From contig NZ_KQ948149.1 of assembly GCF_001513955.1 (NCBI RefSeq), positions 32,202-96,201 on the forward strand: a DNA stretch of 64,000 nucleotides, written 5' to 3'. This DNA comes from Streptomyces pseudovenezuelae. Its GTDB lineage: Bacteria; Actinomycetota; Actinomycetes; Streptomycetales; Streptomycetaceae. The translations under genes were made by a program, and so were the position numbers. Below the pieces are notes generated by a model, which made no database searches, was not told where the DNA came from, and saw only the letters and a list, made by a program, of their open reading frames with translations. Shown here piece by piece: positions 17,628 to 25,816 of the stretch (position 1 is the first letter of the stretch; each line of letters begins with the position of its first letter).

Positions 17628-17684
17628 TGAGTGGGGGCGGGGTGCGTGTCTTTCGTCGCGTGATGCCGGTCGTGGCGCCGGCTC

Positions 17685-17776
17685 CCCGTTCGGGCAGGCC
17701 TGTCCGAACGGGAGGCCTGCCCGGACGGCCGAGAGGCCGGCCCGGTGCCGCTGTCGGGCACTGGACCGGCCTCTCG
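17685..17776. terminator. Double hairpin between rutA and argG
   Basis: Two structures in tandem. 17685-17712 is a 28-nt near-perfect palindrome (CCCGTTCGG / CCGAACGGG outer arms). 17730-17740 (CGAGAGGCCGG) pairs perfectly with 17766-17776, and a further ~8 pairs are possible inside. They lie just beyond the ends of convergent rutA and argG and probably terminate both. Confidence 0.65.
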
Positions 17777-17800
17777 ATCATGGATTCCGCCCGCAGGGCG

Positions 17801-19255
17801 TCAGTCCGTGCCGAACTCCATCGCCGCCCGGTCCAGCAGGGCCTCGTCCTCGGAGACCTCGCCGCGGGAGGCGATCGCCTCGGCGCCGCCCTCGGGGAGT
17901 TCCGGCATGGTGCCGATCAGCCCGGTCGCGGCGGCCTGGGAGGCGCCGATGGTGGGGCTGCCGGTGCCGATCAGGCCGAGGCCCGCGTACTGCTCCAGCT
18001 TGGCGCGGGAGTCGGCGATGTCGAGGTTGCGCATGGTGAGCTGGCCGATCCGGTCCACCGGGCCGAACGCCGAGTCCTCGGTCCGCTCCATCGACAGCTT
18101 GTCCGGGTGGTACGAGAACGCCGGGCCCATGGTGTCGAGGATCGAGTAGTCCTCGCCGCGCCGCAGGCGGAGGGTGACCTCGCCCGTGATCGCCGCGCCG
18201 ACCCACCGCTGGAGCGACTCGCGGATCATCAGGGCCTGCGGGTCCAGCCAGCGGCCCTCGTACATGAGACGGCCCAGGCGCCGGCCCTCGTTGTGGTACT
18301 GGGCGACGGTGTCCTCGTTGTGGATCGCGTTGACGAGACGCTCGTAGGCCGCGTGCAGCAGGGCCATGCCCGGGGCCTCGTAGATGCCGCGGCTCTTCGC
18401 CTCGATGATCCGGTTCTCGATCTGGTCGGACATGCCCAGGCCGTGCCGGCCGCCGATGGCGTTGGCCTCCATGACCAGGTCGACGGCGGAGCCGAACTCC
18501 TTGCCGTTGATCGTCACCGGGCGGCCCTGGTCGAAGCCGATCGTCACGTCCTCGGGCGCGATCTCGACCGACGGGTCCCAGAACCTGACGCCCATGATCG
18601 GCTCGACGGTCTCGATGCCCGTGTTGAGGTGCTCCAGGGTCTTGGCCTCGTGCGTGGCGCCCCAGATGTTGGCGTCGGTGGAGTAGGCCTTCTCCGTGGA
18701 GTCCCGGTACGGCAGCTGGTGCGCGACCAGCCACTCCGACATCTCCTTGCGGCCGCCGAGCTCGGTCACGAAGTCCGCGTCCAGCCACGGCTTGTAGATC
18801 CGCAGGTTCGGGTTGGCGAGCAGGCCGTAGCGGTAGAACCGCTCGATGTCGTTGCCCTTGAAGGTCGAACCGTCGCCCCAGATCTGGACGTTGTCCTCCA
18901 GCATCGCCCGCACCAGCAGCGTGCCGGTGACGGCACGGCCCAGCGGCGTGGTGTTGAAGTACGCCCGTCCGCCGGAGCGGATGTGGAACGCCCCGCAGGT
19001 GAGCGCGGCCAGGCCCTCCTCGACGAGCGCGGCGCGGCAGTCGACCAGGCGCGCGATCTCGGCACCGTAGGTCTTCGCGCGGCCGGGCACCGAGTCGATG
19101 TCGGGCTCGTCGTACTGGCCGATGTGCGCGGTGTAGGTGCAGGGGATGGCGCCCTTGTCGCGCATCCACGCGACCGCGACGGAGGTGTCGAGACCACCGG
19201 AGAAGGCGATGCCGACGCGTTCGCCGGCGGGGAGGGACGTGAGGACCTTGGACAT
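17801..19255 (-). CDS. argG: Argininosuccinate synthase
   Basis: ATP-dependent ligase that joins citrulline and aspartate in arginine biosynthesis (484 aa). The ATP-pyrophosphatase P-loop is AFSGGLDTSVAVAWM, and the substrate blocks IWGDGSTFKGNDIERFYRYG and GRKEMSEWLV are clear. It is of the longer, E. coli-type argG subfamily (~450 aa), not the ~400-aa form. ATG 19255 (MSKVLTSLP) is selected because the minus strand shows TTGCAT, 17 nt, CATAAT, 6 nt, then this ATG. That is a leaderless promoter, and there is no ribosome-binding site. In-frame ATG 19270 and GTG 19276 would fall inside the promoter. It is monocistronic. Confidence 0.93.
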   Translation of the reverse strand: MSKVLTSLPAGERVGIAFSGGLDTSVAVAWMRDKGAIPCTYTAHIGQYDEPDIDSVPGRAKTYGAEIARLVDCRAALVEEGLAALTCGAFHIRSGGRAYFNTTPLGRAVTGTLLVRAMLEDNVQIWGDGSTFKGNDIERFYRYGLLANPNLRIYKPWLDADFVTELGGRKEMSEWLVAHQLPYRDSTEKAYSTDANIWGATHEAKTLEHLNTGIETVEPIMGVRFWDPSVEIAPEDVTIGFDQGRPVTINGKEFGSAVDLVMEANAIGGRHGLGMSDQIENRIIEAKSRGIYEAPGMALLHAAYERLVNAIHNEDTVAQYHNEGRRLGRLMYEGRWLDPQALMIRESLQRWVGAAITGEVTLRLRRGEDYSILDTMGPAFSYHPDKLSMERTEDSAFGPVDRIGQLTMRNLDIADSRAKLEQYAGLGLIGTGSPTIGASQAAATGLIGTMPELPEGGAEAIASRGEVSEDEALLDRAAMEFGTD

Positions 19256-19261
19256 AGGAAG

Positions 19262-19290
19262 ATTATGCATCACCACGTATGGTCATGCAA
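19262..19290 (-). promoter_or_regulatory. argG leaderless promoter with overlapping ARG-box-like sequence
   Basis: On the minus strand, TTGCAT (19290-19285) and CATAAT (19267-19262) are separated by 17 nt, with ATG 6 nt later. The same stretch holds TTTGCATGACCAT and GATGCAT, resembling half of the streptomycete ARG box (ATGCATGCCCATTGCATA, from memory). ArgR repression by occlusion is plausible; the match is partial. Confidence 0.5.
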
Positions 19291-19454
19291 AGTCCCCGGC
19301 TTCCGTCTCCCGCGTGATTCACGTCATCCGCGATGGGCGCCTCTCACCTTTGGGCGGGACGGCGCGCCTGAGCCTCTCCATGGTCGGTGCGAGCGCCCCG
19401 GAGGGGGTGAGCGGCCACGGCTGAGCACCGGGGCGGCGGCCTCCGCGGAGCGCC

Positions 19455-19466
19455 TACCCTTGAGCC
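19455..19466 (+). promoter_or_regulatory. miaB leaderless -10 element
   Basis: TACCCT (19455-19460) ends exactly 6 nt before ATG 19467, and no ribosome-binding site is present. No convincing -35 is seen. Confidence 0.45.
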
Positions 19467-20993
19467 ATGACCAGCAGCAGCGACCGGAGCCCGGCAGTGG
19501 ACGTTTCATCTCCGAAAACGTACGAAGTGCGCACTTATGGGTGCCAGATGAACGTCCATGACTCCGAGCGATTGTCCGGACTGCTGGAGGAGGCGGGATA
19601 CGTGCCCGCCCCCGAGGGCTCCGACGGGGACGCCGACGTCGTCGTCTTCAACACCTGCGCGGTGCGGGAGAACGCCGACAACCGGCTCTACGGCAACCTC
19701 GGCCGCCTCGCGCCCAGGAAGGCCTCGCGGCCCGGCATGCAGATCGCGGTGGGCGGCTGTCTCGCGCAGAAGGACCGCGACACCATCGTGCGCAAGGCCC
19801 CCTGGGTCGACGTCGTCTTCGGCACCCACAACATCGGCAAGCTGCCGGTCCTGCTGGAACGCGCGCGCGTGCAGGAGGAGGCGCAGGTCGAGTTCGCCGA
19901 GTCGCTGGAGGCGTTCCCGTCCACGCTGCCCACCCGGCGCGAGAGCGCCTACGCGGCCTGGGTGTCCATCTCCGTCGGCTGCAACAACACCTGCACCTTC
20001 TGCATCGTCCCGGCCCTGCGCGGCAAGGAGAAGGACCGCCGCACCGGCGACATCCTCGCCGAGATCGAGGCGCTGGTCGGCGAGGGAGTCTCCGAGATCA
20101 CGCTGCTCGGCCAGAACGTCAACGCGTACGGCTCGGACATCGGCGACCGCGAGGCCTTCAGCAAGCTGCTGCGCGCGTGCGGCTCGATCGAGGGCCTGGA
20201 GCGGGTCCGCTTCACCTCCCCGCACCCCCGTGACTTCACGGACGACGTGATCGAGGCGATGGCCGAGACCCCGAACGTGATGCCGCAACTGCACATGCCC
20301 CTGCAGTCCGGCTCCGACACGATCCTCAAGGCGATGCGCCGCTCTTACCGCCAGGAGCGCTACCTGGGGATCATCGAGAAGGTCCGCGCCGCCATGCCGG
20401 ACGCGGCGATCTCGACCGACATCATCGTGGGCTTCCCCGGCGAGACCGAGGAGGACTTCGAGCAGACCATGCACGTGGTCCGCCAGGCCCGCTTCACGAA
20501 CGCCTTCACCTTCCAGTACTCCAAGCGCCCCGGAACCCCCGCGGCGACCATGGACGGGCAGATCCCCAAGGAGGTCGTGCAGTCGCGCTACGAGCGCCTC
20601 GTCGCCCTCCAGGAGGAGATCTCCTGGGAGGAGAACAAGAAGCAGGTAGGCCGCACCCTGGAGCTGATGGTCGCCGAGGGCGAGGGCCGCAAGGACGGCG
20701 CCACCCACCGCCTTTCCGGCCGCGCCCCCGACAACCGCCTGGTCCACTTCACCAAGCCCGACCAGGAGGTCCGCCCCGGCGACGTGGTCACGGTCGAGAT
20801 CACCTACGCCGCCCCCCACCACCTTCTCGCCGAGGGCACCGCCCTCGACGTGCGCCGCACGCGCGCGGGGGACGCCTGGGAGAAGCGGAACGCGGCCGAG
20901 GCCGCCGGGCCCGCGGGTGTCATGCTGGGCCTCCCGAAGATCGGGGTTCCCGAGCCGCTGCCGGCGGCCACGGGCGGCTGCGCGGCGCACTGA
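19467..20993 (+). CDS. miaB: tRNA-2-methylthio-N6-dimethylallyladenosine synthase MiaB
   Basis: Radical-SAM methylthiotransferase (508 aa) that adds the 2-methylthio group to i6A37 in tRNAs reading U-starting codons. The N-terminal UPF0004 domain supplies three cysteines (YGCQMN, NTCAVRE, GGCLAQ) for an auxiliary 4Fe-4S cluster. The radical-SAM motif is GCNNTCTFCIVP (CxxxCxxC), and a C-terminal TRAM domain covers ~380-455. It is followed by miaA about 2 kb downstream, which makes its substrate. The C-terminal ~50 residues past TRAM are Streptomyces-specific. Confidence 0.95.
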   Translation: MTSSSDRSPAVDVSSPKTYEVRTYGCQMNVHDSERLSGLLEEAGYVPAPEGSDGDADVVVFNTCAVRENADNRLYGNLGRLAPRKASRPGMQIAVGGCLAQKDRDTIVRKAPWVDVVFGTHNIGKLPVLLERARVQEEAQVEFAESLEAFPSTLPTRRESAYAAWVSISVGCNNTCTFCIVPALRGKEKDRRTGDILAEIEALVGEGVSEITLLGQNVNAYGSDIGDREAFSKLLRACGSIEGLERVRFTSPHPRDFTDDVIEAMAETPNVMPQLHMPLQSGSDTILKAMRRSYRQERYLGIIEKVRAAMPDAAISTDIIVGFPGETEEDFEQTMHVVRQARFTNAFTFQYSKRPGTPAATMDGQIPKEVVQSRYERLVALQEEISWEENKKQVGRTLELMVAEGEGRKDGATHRLSGRAPDNRLVHFTKPDQEVRPGDVVTVEITYAAPHHLLAEGTALDVRRTRAGDAWEKRNAAEAAGPAGVMLGLPKIGVPEPLPAATGGCAAH

Positions 20994-21028
20994 GCGGCCC
21001 GCCGCCGGTCACGCAGGAGGGGCGGGGC

Positions 21029-21325
21029 ATGGGGCGCTGGGTGGTCCTGGTCGACCGAAGTCACGGAGACCAGCAGGACGTGGACGAGGTGGCGCACTTC
21101 GAGGGCACCCGGGAAGAGGCACGCGCGCGCCTGTACGAGCTCGCCTGCACCCACCGGCCGGGCCTCACCCTGCGCCAGAAGCGTCGGCACGTCTACCGGA
21201 TCGGCGACGGGGACGCCTACTACGCCCACATCGAGGGCGTGTTGTCCACGCATTGCGTGGTCTACCGGCTCGGCGAACTGGCCTGGAGCACGCATCCCGA
21301 GTCCTGGCCGTGGGCCTGGAAGTAG
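21029..21325 (+). CDS. Conserved small protein of unknown function
   Basis: 98 aa, starting 35 nt after miaB, with GAGGGGCGGGGC before ATG 21029. It begins MGRWVVLVDRSHGD and ends with a Trp-rich tail ESWPWAWK. Mixed charge, no membrane segment and no motif I recognise. Its position between miaB and the LigB-like gene suggests co-expression. The stop TAG doubles as the first bases of a possible -10 box (TAGGCT, 21323-21328) for the next gene. Confidence 0.7.
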   Translation: MGRWVVLVDRSHGDQQDVDEVAHFEGTREEARARLYELACTHRPGLTLRQKRRHVYRIGDGDAYYAHIEGVLSTHCVVYRLGELAWSTHPESWPWAWK

Positions 21326-21335
21326 GCTGCCGATC

Positions 21336-22049
21336 ATGCTTGTAGCAGCCGCTGTCTGTCCCTGTCCGCCCGTTCTCGTGCCGCCGGTCGCCGCCGGGGC
21401 GGCGCCCGAGCTCGACGGGGCCCGTGCCGCCTGCACGGACGCGCTGGGCGTTCTCGCGGCGGCGCGGCCCGACCGCCTCGTCGTCGTGGGGCCCGCCGAT
21501 GAGAGCGGACGCGGCCCGCATCCGCAGGGCGCCCCGGGGTCGTTCCGCGGCTTCGGTGTCGATGTGGACGTACGGCTCGGGCCGGAGGGGGACTCCGCCC
21601 CGCAGCGTCCGCTCCCGGCCTCGCTGGCCGTCGCCGCGTGGCTGCTGGAGCGCACCGGCTGGTCCTGCGCCCCGATCGAGGGACTCGGTGTGGGGGAACC
21701 GCTGGAGCCCGAGCGGTGTATCCAGACCGGAAGGGGCATCGCCGCCCGGGCCGAGCGGGTGGCGATGCTGGTGATGGGTGACGCCAGCGCCTGTCGCACG
21801 CTCAAGGCACCGGGCTACCTCGACGAGCGCGCGGCGCCCTTCGACGCGGAGGTCGCGCGGGCGCTGGGCGCGGCCGACGTGGCGGCCCTGCGCGCGCTGG
21901 ACGCCGAGCTGGCGTACGAACTGAAGGCGTCCGGCCGGGCCGGCTGGCAGATCCTCGCGGGCGCCGCCGAGGGCGCCGACCTCGGCGGCGCACTGCTGTA
22001 CGAGGACGCGCCGTACGGCGTGGGGTACGTGGTCGCGACCTGGTCCTGA
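21336..22049 (+). CDS. Class III extradiol dioxygenase subunit B-like protein
   Basis: 237 aa, related to the LigB/class III extradiol ring-cleavage fold. It opens MLVAAAVCPCPPVLVPPVA and has RPDRLVVVGPADESG and VAMLVMGDASACRTLKAPGY. LigB enzymes bind Fe(II) with two His and a Glu. Here the early active-site His positions of catalytic members are not obvious (CPCPP rather than a histidine-bearing motif), so catalysis is doubtful. TAGGCT 7 nt before ATG 21336 suggests leaderless transcription. Conserved in this position between miaB and miaA, but its link with tRNA modification is unknown. Confidence 0.72.
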   Translation: MLVAAAVCPCPPVLVPPVAAGAAPELDGARAACTDALGVLAAARPDRLVVVGPADESGRGPHPQGAPGSFRGFGVDVDVRLGPEGDSAPQRPLPASLAVAAWLLERTGWSCAPIEGLGVGEPLEPERCIQTGRGIAARAERVAMLVMGDASACRTLKAPGYLDERAAPFDAEVARALGAADVAALRALDAELAYELKASGRAGWQILAGAAEGADLGGALLYEDAPYGVGYVVATWS

Positions 22050-22149
22050 CGTCGGCGGGAGGGCCGGCAGCGAGAGCCGCGGTCGCTGTCGCTGTCGCGG
22101 TCGCCGTCGCCGATTCCGCGGCGGGTCCTGGGCGGAGTCCGGGAAACGG

Positions 22150-22185
22150 CGGACGGCCGGGGGCGTCCCGCCCCGCGGCCGTCCG
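22150..22185. terminator. Bidirectional terminator hairpin
   Basis: CGGACGGCCGGGGGCG at 22150-22165 pairs with 22169-22185 (one bulged C, loop of 3). It lies between the convergent LigB-like gene and the antitoxin-like gene. Confidence 0.7.
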
Positions 22186-22205
22186 TCGATGCGCCGTACT
22201 GCCCT

Positions 22206-22475
22206 TCAGGAAGCCGGCGGCGGTGAGGCCGGCGGCGCGCTGCCGTCCCCTGGTCCCTTGGTGCCGTCGGTGTGCGCGAGGCGCTCCATGGCGTCCTTGG
22301 CCTTGCCCGTGCCCGTCTGGATCCGGCCGCTGTACTTGCCCTTGGTCTTCTCGTCCACGACCTTCGCGGCCCTGTCGATGCCGTGCTGGATCTTGTCCCC
22401 GTGCTGCTGCGCGAGACCGGAGACCTTGTCCTTGGCCGGGCTGAGCTTGGCCTTCACATTGTCCAGGAGACCCAT
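22206..22475 (-). CDS. MT0933/Rv0909-like antitoxin family protein
   Basis: 89 aa, Lys-rich amphipathic N-terminal part MGLLDNVKAKLSPAKDKVSG, then VDEKTKGKYSGRIQTGTGK, and a Pro/Ser tail. This matches the MT0933-like antitoxin family (PF14013), whose mycobacterial member neutralises toxin Rv0910. No toxin gene is next to it here, so a toxin-antitoxin role is not supported by context. Ribosome-binding site GAAGGTGAAC precedes ATG 22475. A general DNA- or membrane-associated stress role is an alternative. Confidence 0.7.
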   Translation of the reverse strand: MGLLDNVKAKLSPAKDKVSGLAQQHGDKIQHGIDRAAKVVDEKTKGKYSGRIQTGTGKAKDAMERLAHTDGTKGPGDGSAPPASPPPAS

Positions 22476-22499
22476 CGTTCACCTTCCCACTAGGGACAG

Positions 22500-22841
22500 T
22501 TACGTGCGGGCGCCTTCGCCGGCCTCATGATCGGCCGCCGCCGCTGCGGACTGCTGCTTGGGGATCTCGACGCCCTCGGCGGCAGCGTCCTCGCCGGCCT
22601 CCGTCGCCGTCGATCCGTCCGTGCCCTCGGCCGTGGCCGTGGCCGTGGCGGTGTGGGTGGCCTCGGCCTCTGCCGGGGAGTCGACCTCGGTCCCGGCCCC
22701 TCCCTCGACGTCCGTCGATCCCTCGGCTTGTGCCGCCTCCTCCGCCGCGGACTCGGCCGTCGGGATGCCGGCCTGCGTCTCGGCGGTTGACGCCTCCTCC
22801 GTGGCCTTCGACCTGCGAAGAAGTCGTGCGAAAACGCCCAT
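22500..22841 (-). CDS. Acidic Ala/Glu-rich conserved protein
   Basis: 113 aa, starting MGVFARLLRRSKATEEAS (ATG 22841, GGAG 6 nt upstream). The basic N-terminus resembles a short membrane- or RNA-binding helix. The remainder is low-complexity Ala, Glu and Thr with repeated TATATATAEG-like stretches, and is almost certainly disordered. Orthologues have been labelled gliding motility protein in databases, but nothing in the sequence supports motility. It is 24 nt upstream of the antitoxin-like gene, so the two may be one operon, divergent from miaA. Confidence 0.65.
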   Translation of the reverse strand: MGVFARLLRRSKATEEASTAETQAGIPTAESAAEEAAQAEGSTDVEGGAGTEVDSPAEAEATHTATATATAEGTDGSTATEAGEDAAAEGVEIPKQQSAAAAADHEAGEGART

Positions 22842-23024
22842 ATCAACTCCATACGTTACGTGTGCGGGGGAAATCCCGCGTCGTCCGGTGCGCCCGTTCG
22901 CGCCGTCCGGAACATCGCCGCCATGAACAGGGCGGCGGACACCACGCAACTGGCAACGACGTCGGATCCGCGCCGTCACGTAACTCGTTCGAGGTGGTGC
23001 CTCCAGGTTTGCGAGACTGGGGCG

Positions 23025-23963
23025 GTGAGCAGCGCACCCCCCGCCCCCCGCGTCATCGCCGTCGTCGGCCCCACTGCGGCCGGAAAGTCCGATCTGGGCG
23101 TCTTTCTCGCCCAGCGACTGGGAGGCGAGGTCGTCAACGCCGACTCCATGCAGCTCTACCGAGGGATGGACATCGGCACCGCCAAGCTGACGCCCGCGGA
23201 ACGCGCCGGTGTCCCGCACCACCTCCTGGACATCTGGGACGTGACCGTCACCGCCTCCGTCGCCGAGTACCAGCGGCTGGCCCGCGCCAGGATCGACGCC
23301 CTGCTCGCCGAGGGCCGCTGGCCGATCCTCGTCGGCGGATCCGGACTGTATGTCCGCGGCGCGGTCGACAACCTGGAGTTCCCCGGTACCGACCCCGAGG
23401 TCAGGGCCCGTCTGGAGGAGGAACTCGTGCTGCGCGGCTCCGGCGCGCTGCACGCCCGTCTCTCCGCCGCCGACCCCGGAGCCGGGCAGGCGATCCTGCC
23501 CAGCAACGGCCGCCGTATCGTCCGGGCCCTCGAAGTGATCGAGATCACCGGCAAGCCTTTCACCGCCAACCTCCCCGGCCATGACTCGGTCTACGACACC
23601 GTTCAGATCGGCGTCGACGTCGCCCGGCCCGAACTCGACGAGCGCATCGCCCGTCGGGTCGACCGGATGTGGGAGGCGGGTCTCGTGGACGAGGTGCGGG
23701 AGCTGGAGGCGCGCGGGTTGCGCGAGGGGCGCACGGCCTCGCGTGCGCTCGGATACCAGCAGGTGCTCGCGGCGCTCTCGGGGGAGTGCACGATGGAGGA
23801 CGCGCGGGCCGAGACCGTCCGTGCCACCAAACGCTTCGCGCGCCGTCAGGATTCATGGTTCAGGCGCGACCCGCGGGTGCACTGGTTGAGTGGGGCTGCG
23901 GCACATCTCACAGAACTTCCGCAGCTCGCACTGGCGTTGGTCGAACGACCGGTCACAGCCTGA
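23025..23963 (+). CDS. miaA: tRNA dimethylallyltransferase MiaA
   Basis: Transfers dimethylallyl from DMAPP to N6 of A37 in tRNA (312 aa). The P-loop is VVGPTAAGKSDL. Family blocks are GGEVVNADSMQLYRGMDIGT, VPHHLLDIWDV, GGSGLYVRGA and QDSWFRRDPRVHW. GTG 23025 is selected because the conserved P-loop begins ~14 residues later and GAGACT sits 6 nt upstream, a near match to a leaderless -10. The reading frame extends to 22860 but is not conserved in character. MiaB, encoded upstream, acts on its product. Confidence 0.94.
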   Translation: MSSAPPAPRVIAVVGPTAAGKSDLGVFLAQRLGGEVVNADSMQLYRGMDIGTAKLTPAERAGVPHHLLDIWDVTVTASVAEYQRLARARIDALLAEGRWPILVGGSGLYVRGAVDNLEFPGTDPEVRARLEEELVLRGSGALHARLSAADPGAGQAILPSNGRRIVRALEVIEITGKPFTANLPGHDSVYDTVQIGVDVARPELDERIARRVDRMWEAGLVDEVRELEARGLREGRTASRALGYQQVLAALSGECTMEDARAETVRATKRFARRQDSWFRRDPRVHWLSGAAAHLTELPQLALALVERPVTA

Positions 23964-24065
23964 TCACGTCCTGGCATCGGGACGCTCCGGCCGTCATCCC
24001 GGCCTCCGGCGCCGTGCCATCATCGAGCTTCGATCGACCAAGTGGAGTCCGAGTTGGGAGGGCGC

Positions 24066-24575
24066 GTGGCGATGGAGGCCGGCCCTCGCGACACCGCACA
24101 AGGCACCGAGCCCCTCACCGTCGAGAGCGGTGAGCCGGAGCAGGACGCGGAGCGTCTGAGCCCCGACGGGCCCGACGACACCCAGGGCGGTGTGACCGCC
24201 GACGGTCCCGAGCCCGAGGAGATGTTCCCGGGCGGGGAAGAGGTCGAGGTCGAACTGCGCCCGCAGCGCCGCCTGCGGATCTGGCAGCTCGCCCCGATCG
24301 TCTCGCTGGCCGCGGTCGGTTCCCTGATGTTCGCCTTCCCGCTGGCCTTCGACTTCGGCGACAGCGGAGCGGTGATCGCCATGCTGGGCCTGCTGATCTG
24401 CTCCTGTGCGGCGGGCTGGGGCATGATGGCCGCGCGCCGGGTTGGTTACACGTGGCCGGGACTGCCGCAGCGGGGGTCGGGCCGCCGTGCGGACTGGCGG
24501 GTCGTGCTCGGGTACGTATTGCTGGTGGCGGTCGTGGTCGTTCTCGCGGTCTGGCGCGTGGCGAGGCTCCGCTAG
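24066..24575 (+). CDS. Three-helix membrane protein of unknown function
   Basis: 169 aa. The N-terminal ~70 residues are acidic and disordered. Three predicted membrane helices follow: IVSLAAVGSLMFAFPLAF, VIAMLGLLICSCAAGWGMM and VVLGYVLLVAVVVVLAVW. GTG 24066 is chosen because GGGAGG lies 4 nt before it; ATG 24072 is an alternative. It lies between miaA and dapF on the same strand. No catalytic motif is visible. Confidence 0.7.
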   Translation: MAMEAGPRDTAQGTEPLTVESGEPEQDAERLSPDGPDDTQGGVTADGPEPEEMFPGGEEVEVELRPQRRLRIWQLAPIVSLAAVGSLMFAFPLAFDFGDSGAVIAMLGLLICSCAAGWGMMAARRVGYTWPGLPQRGSGRRADWRVVLGYVLLVAVVVVLAVWRVARLR

Positions 24576-24647
24576 AGGCTTCCGGGGTGCGGGGCCGCGT
24601 GGAATGCCCGGCTCCGGCGCGGGACGCAGCCTTCACCGGCCTGCACG

Positions 24648-24659
24648 TACGATCGAGAG
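24648..24659 (+). promoter_or_regulatory. dapF leaderless -10 element
   Basis: TACGAT (24648-24653) followed by 6 nt and ATG 24660. There is no classical ribosome-binding site. Confidence 0.45.
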
Positions 24660-25529
24660 ATGAGCACCCGGATCCTCTTTCTCAAGGGCCACGGCACCGA
24701 GAACGACTTCGTGATCGTCCCGGACCCCGAGAACGCCCTCGACCTGCCCCCCGCCGCCGTCGCCGCCCTGTGCGACCGCCGGGCCGGCATCGGCGGTGAC
24801 GGCCTGCTCCACGTCGTACGGTCCGCCGAGCACCCCGAGGCCGCGCACATGGCCGGGGACGCGGAGTGGTTCATGGACTACCGCAACGGCGACGGCTCCG
24901 TCGCGGAGATGTGCGGCAACGGCGTACGCGTCTTCGCCCGCTATCTCCAGCACGCCGGTCACGTCACCGAGGGCGACCTCGCGGTGGCCACGCGCGGGGG
25001 CGTGAAGGCCGTGCACATCGCGAAGGACGGGGACGTCACCGTCGGCATGGGCAGGGCGCTGCTGCCCGAGGGAGACGTCACGGTGAGCGTCGGTGACCGC
25101 AGCTGGCCCGCACGGAACGTGAACATGGGCAACCCGCACGCCGTCGCCTTCGTGGACGACCTCGCGCACGCCGGCGACCTGTACTCCCCGCCGCCCTTCA
25201 GCCCGGCCGCCGCCTACCCGAGCGGGGTCAACGTCGAGTTCGTGGTCGACCGGGGCCCCCGCCACGTCGCCATGCGCGTGCACGAGCGCGGGGCGGGCGA
25301 GACCCGGTCCTGCGGCACGGGCGCGTGCGCCGTCGCCGTGGCCGCGGCCCGCAGGGACGGAGTCGACCCGGCGGCCACCGGCAGCCCGGCGACGTACACC
25401 GTGGACGTGCCCGGCGGCACCCTGGTGATCACCGAACAGGTCGACGGCGAGATCGAGATGACCGGTCCCGCGGTGATCGTCGCCGAGGGCGAGATCGACG
25501 CCGACTGGCTTGAAAACGAGGTTCGTTGA
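24660..25529 (+). CDS. dapF: Diaminopimelate epimerase
   Basis: Cofactor-independent racemase (289 aa) converting LL-DAP to meso-DAP, the last step before lysine. In Streptomyces the wall uses LL-DAP, so DapF mainly serves lysine synthesis. Both catalytic cysteines are present: AEMCGNGVR and RSCGTGACAVA. Substrate-binding HGTENDFVI at the N-terminus and MGNPHAV in the middle are typical. Length is normal for the family. Confidence 0.95.
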   Translation: MSTRILFLKGHGTENDFVIVPDPENALDLPPAAVAALCDRRAGIGGDGLLHVVRSAEHPEAAHMAGDAEWFMDYRNGDGSVAEMCGNGVRVFARYLQHAGHVTEGDLAVATRGGVKAVHIAKDGDVTVGMGRALLPEGDVTVSVGDRSWPARNVNMGNPHAVAFVDDLAHAGDLYSPPPFSPAAAYPSGVNVEFVVDRGPRHVAMRVHERGAGETRSCGTGACAVAVAAARRDGVDPAATGSPATYTVDVPGGTLVITEQVDGEIEMTGPAVIVAEGEIDADWLENEVR

Positions 25530-25816
25530 CCATATGAATCTAAAAGATCAGAGCCCCGGAGGCGTGGAACCGCAGCCCCTTACCTCTTGTGCGATGCAGA
25601 ACCACAGCCAGTCGCAAGTCAGGTGGCGCGAAATCGTAAACCTACAAACCTTCGCTCGAATGGGTGATCCGTTTCACGCTCGCCGAGAGGCGGTCAGCCG
25701 AGCGTGATGGGCTCGGTAGCATCAAGCACCGGCCCGGACGGGGGACAGATGCCATCCCCTGAGCCGTGTCCGCCATGGGGCACCCCGTCCGCCGGTCCAC
25801 GCAGCCGGAGGTGCCC
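25530..25816. other. dapF-rshA spacer with inverted repeat
   Basis: 287 bp without a gene and noticeably more AT-rich than its surroundings in the first ~150 bp. TCACGCTCG (25674-25682) pairs perfectly with 25699-25707 across a 16-nt loop. TAGCAT near 25717 could be the rshA -10 box. The inverted repeat could be a weak terminator or a regulator site near the rshA promoter. Confidence 0.5.

Noticed and set aside
22206..22841. Toxin-antitoxin operon
   Set aside because: Only an antitoxin-family protein is recognisable; the neighbour is an acidic disordered protein, not a toxin.
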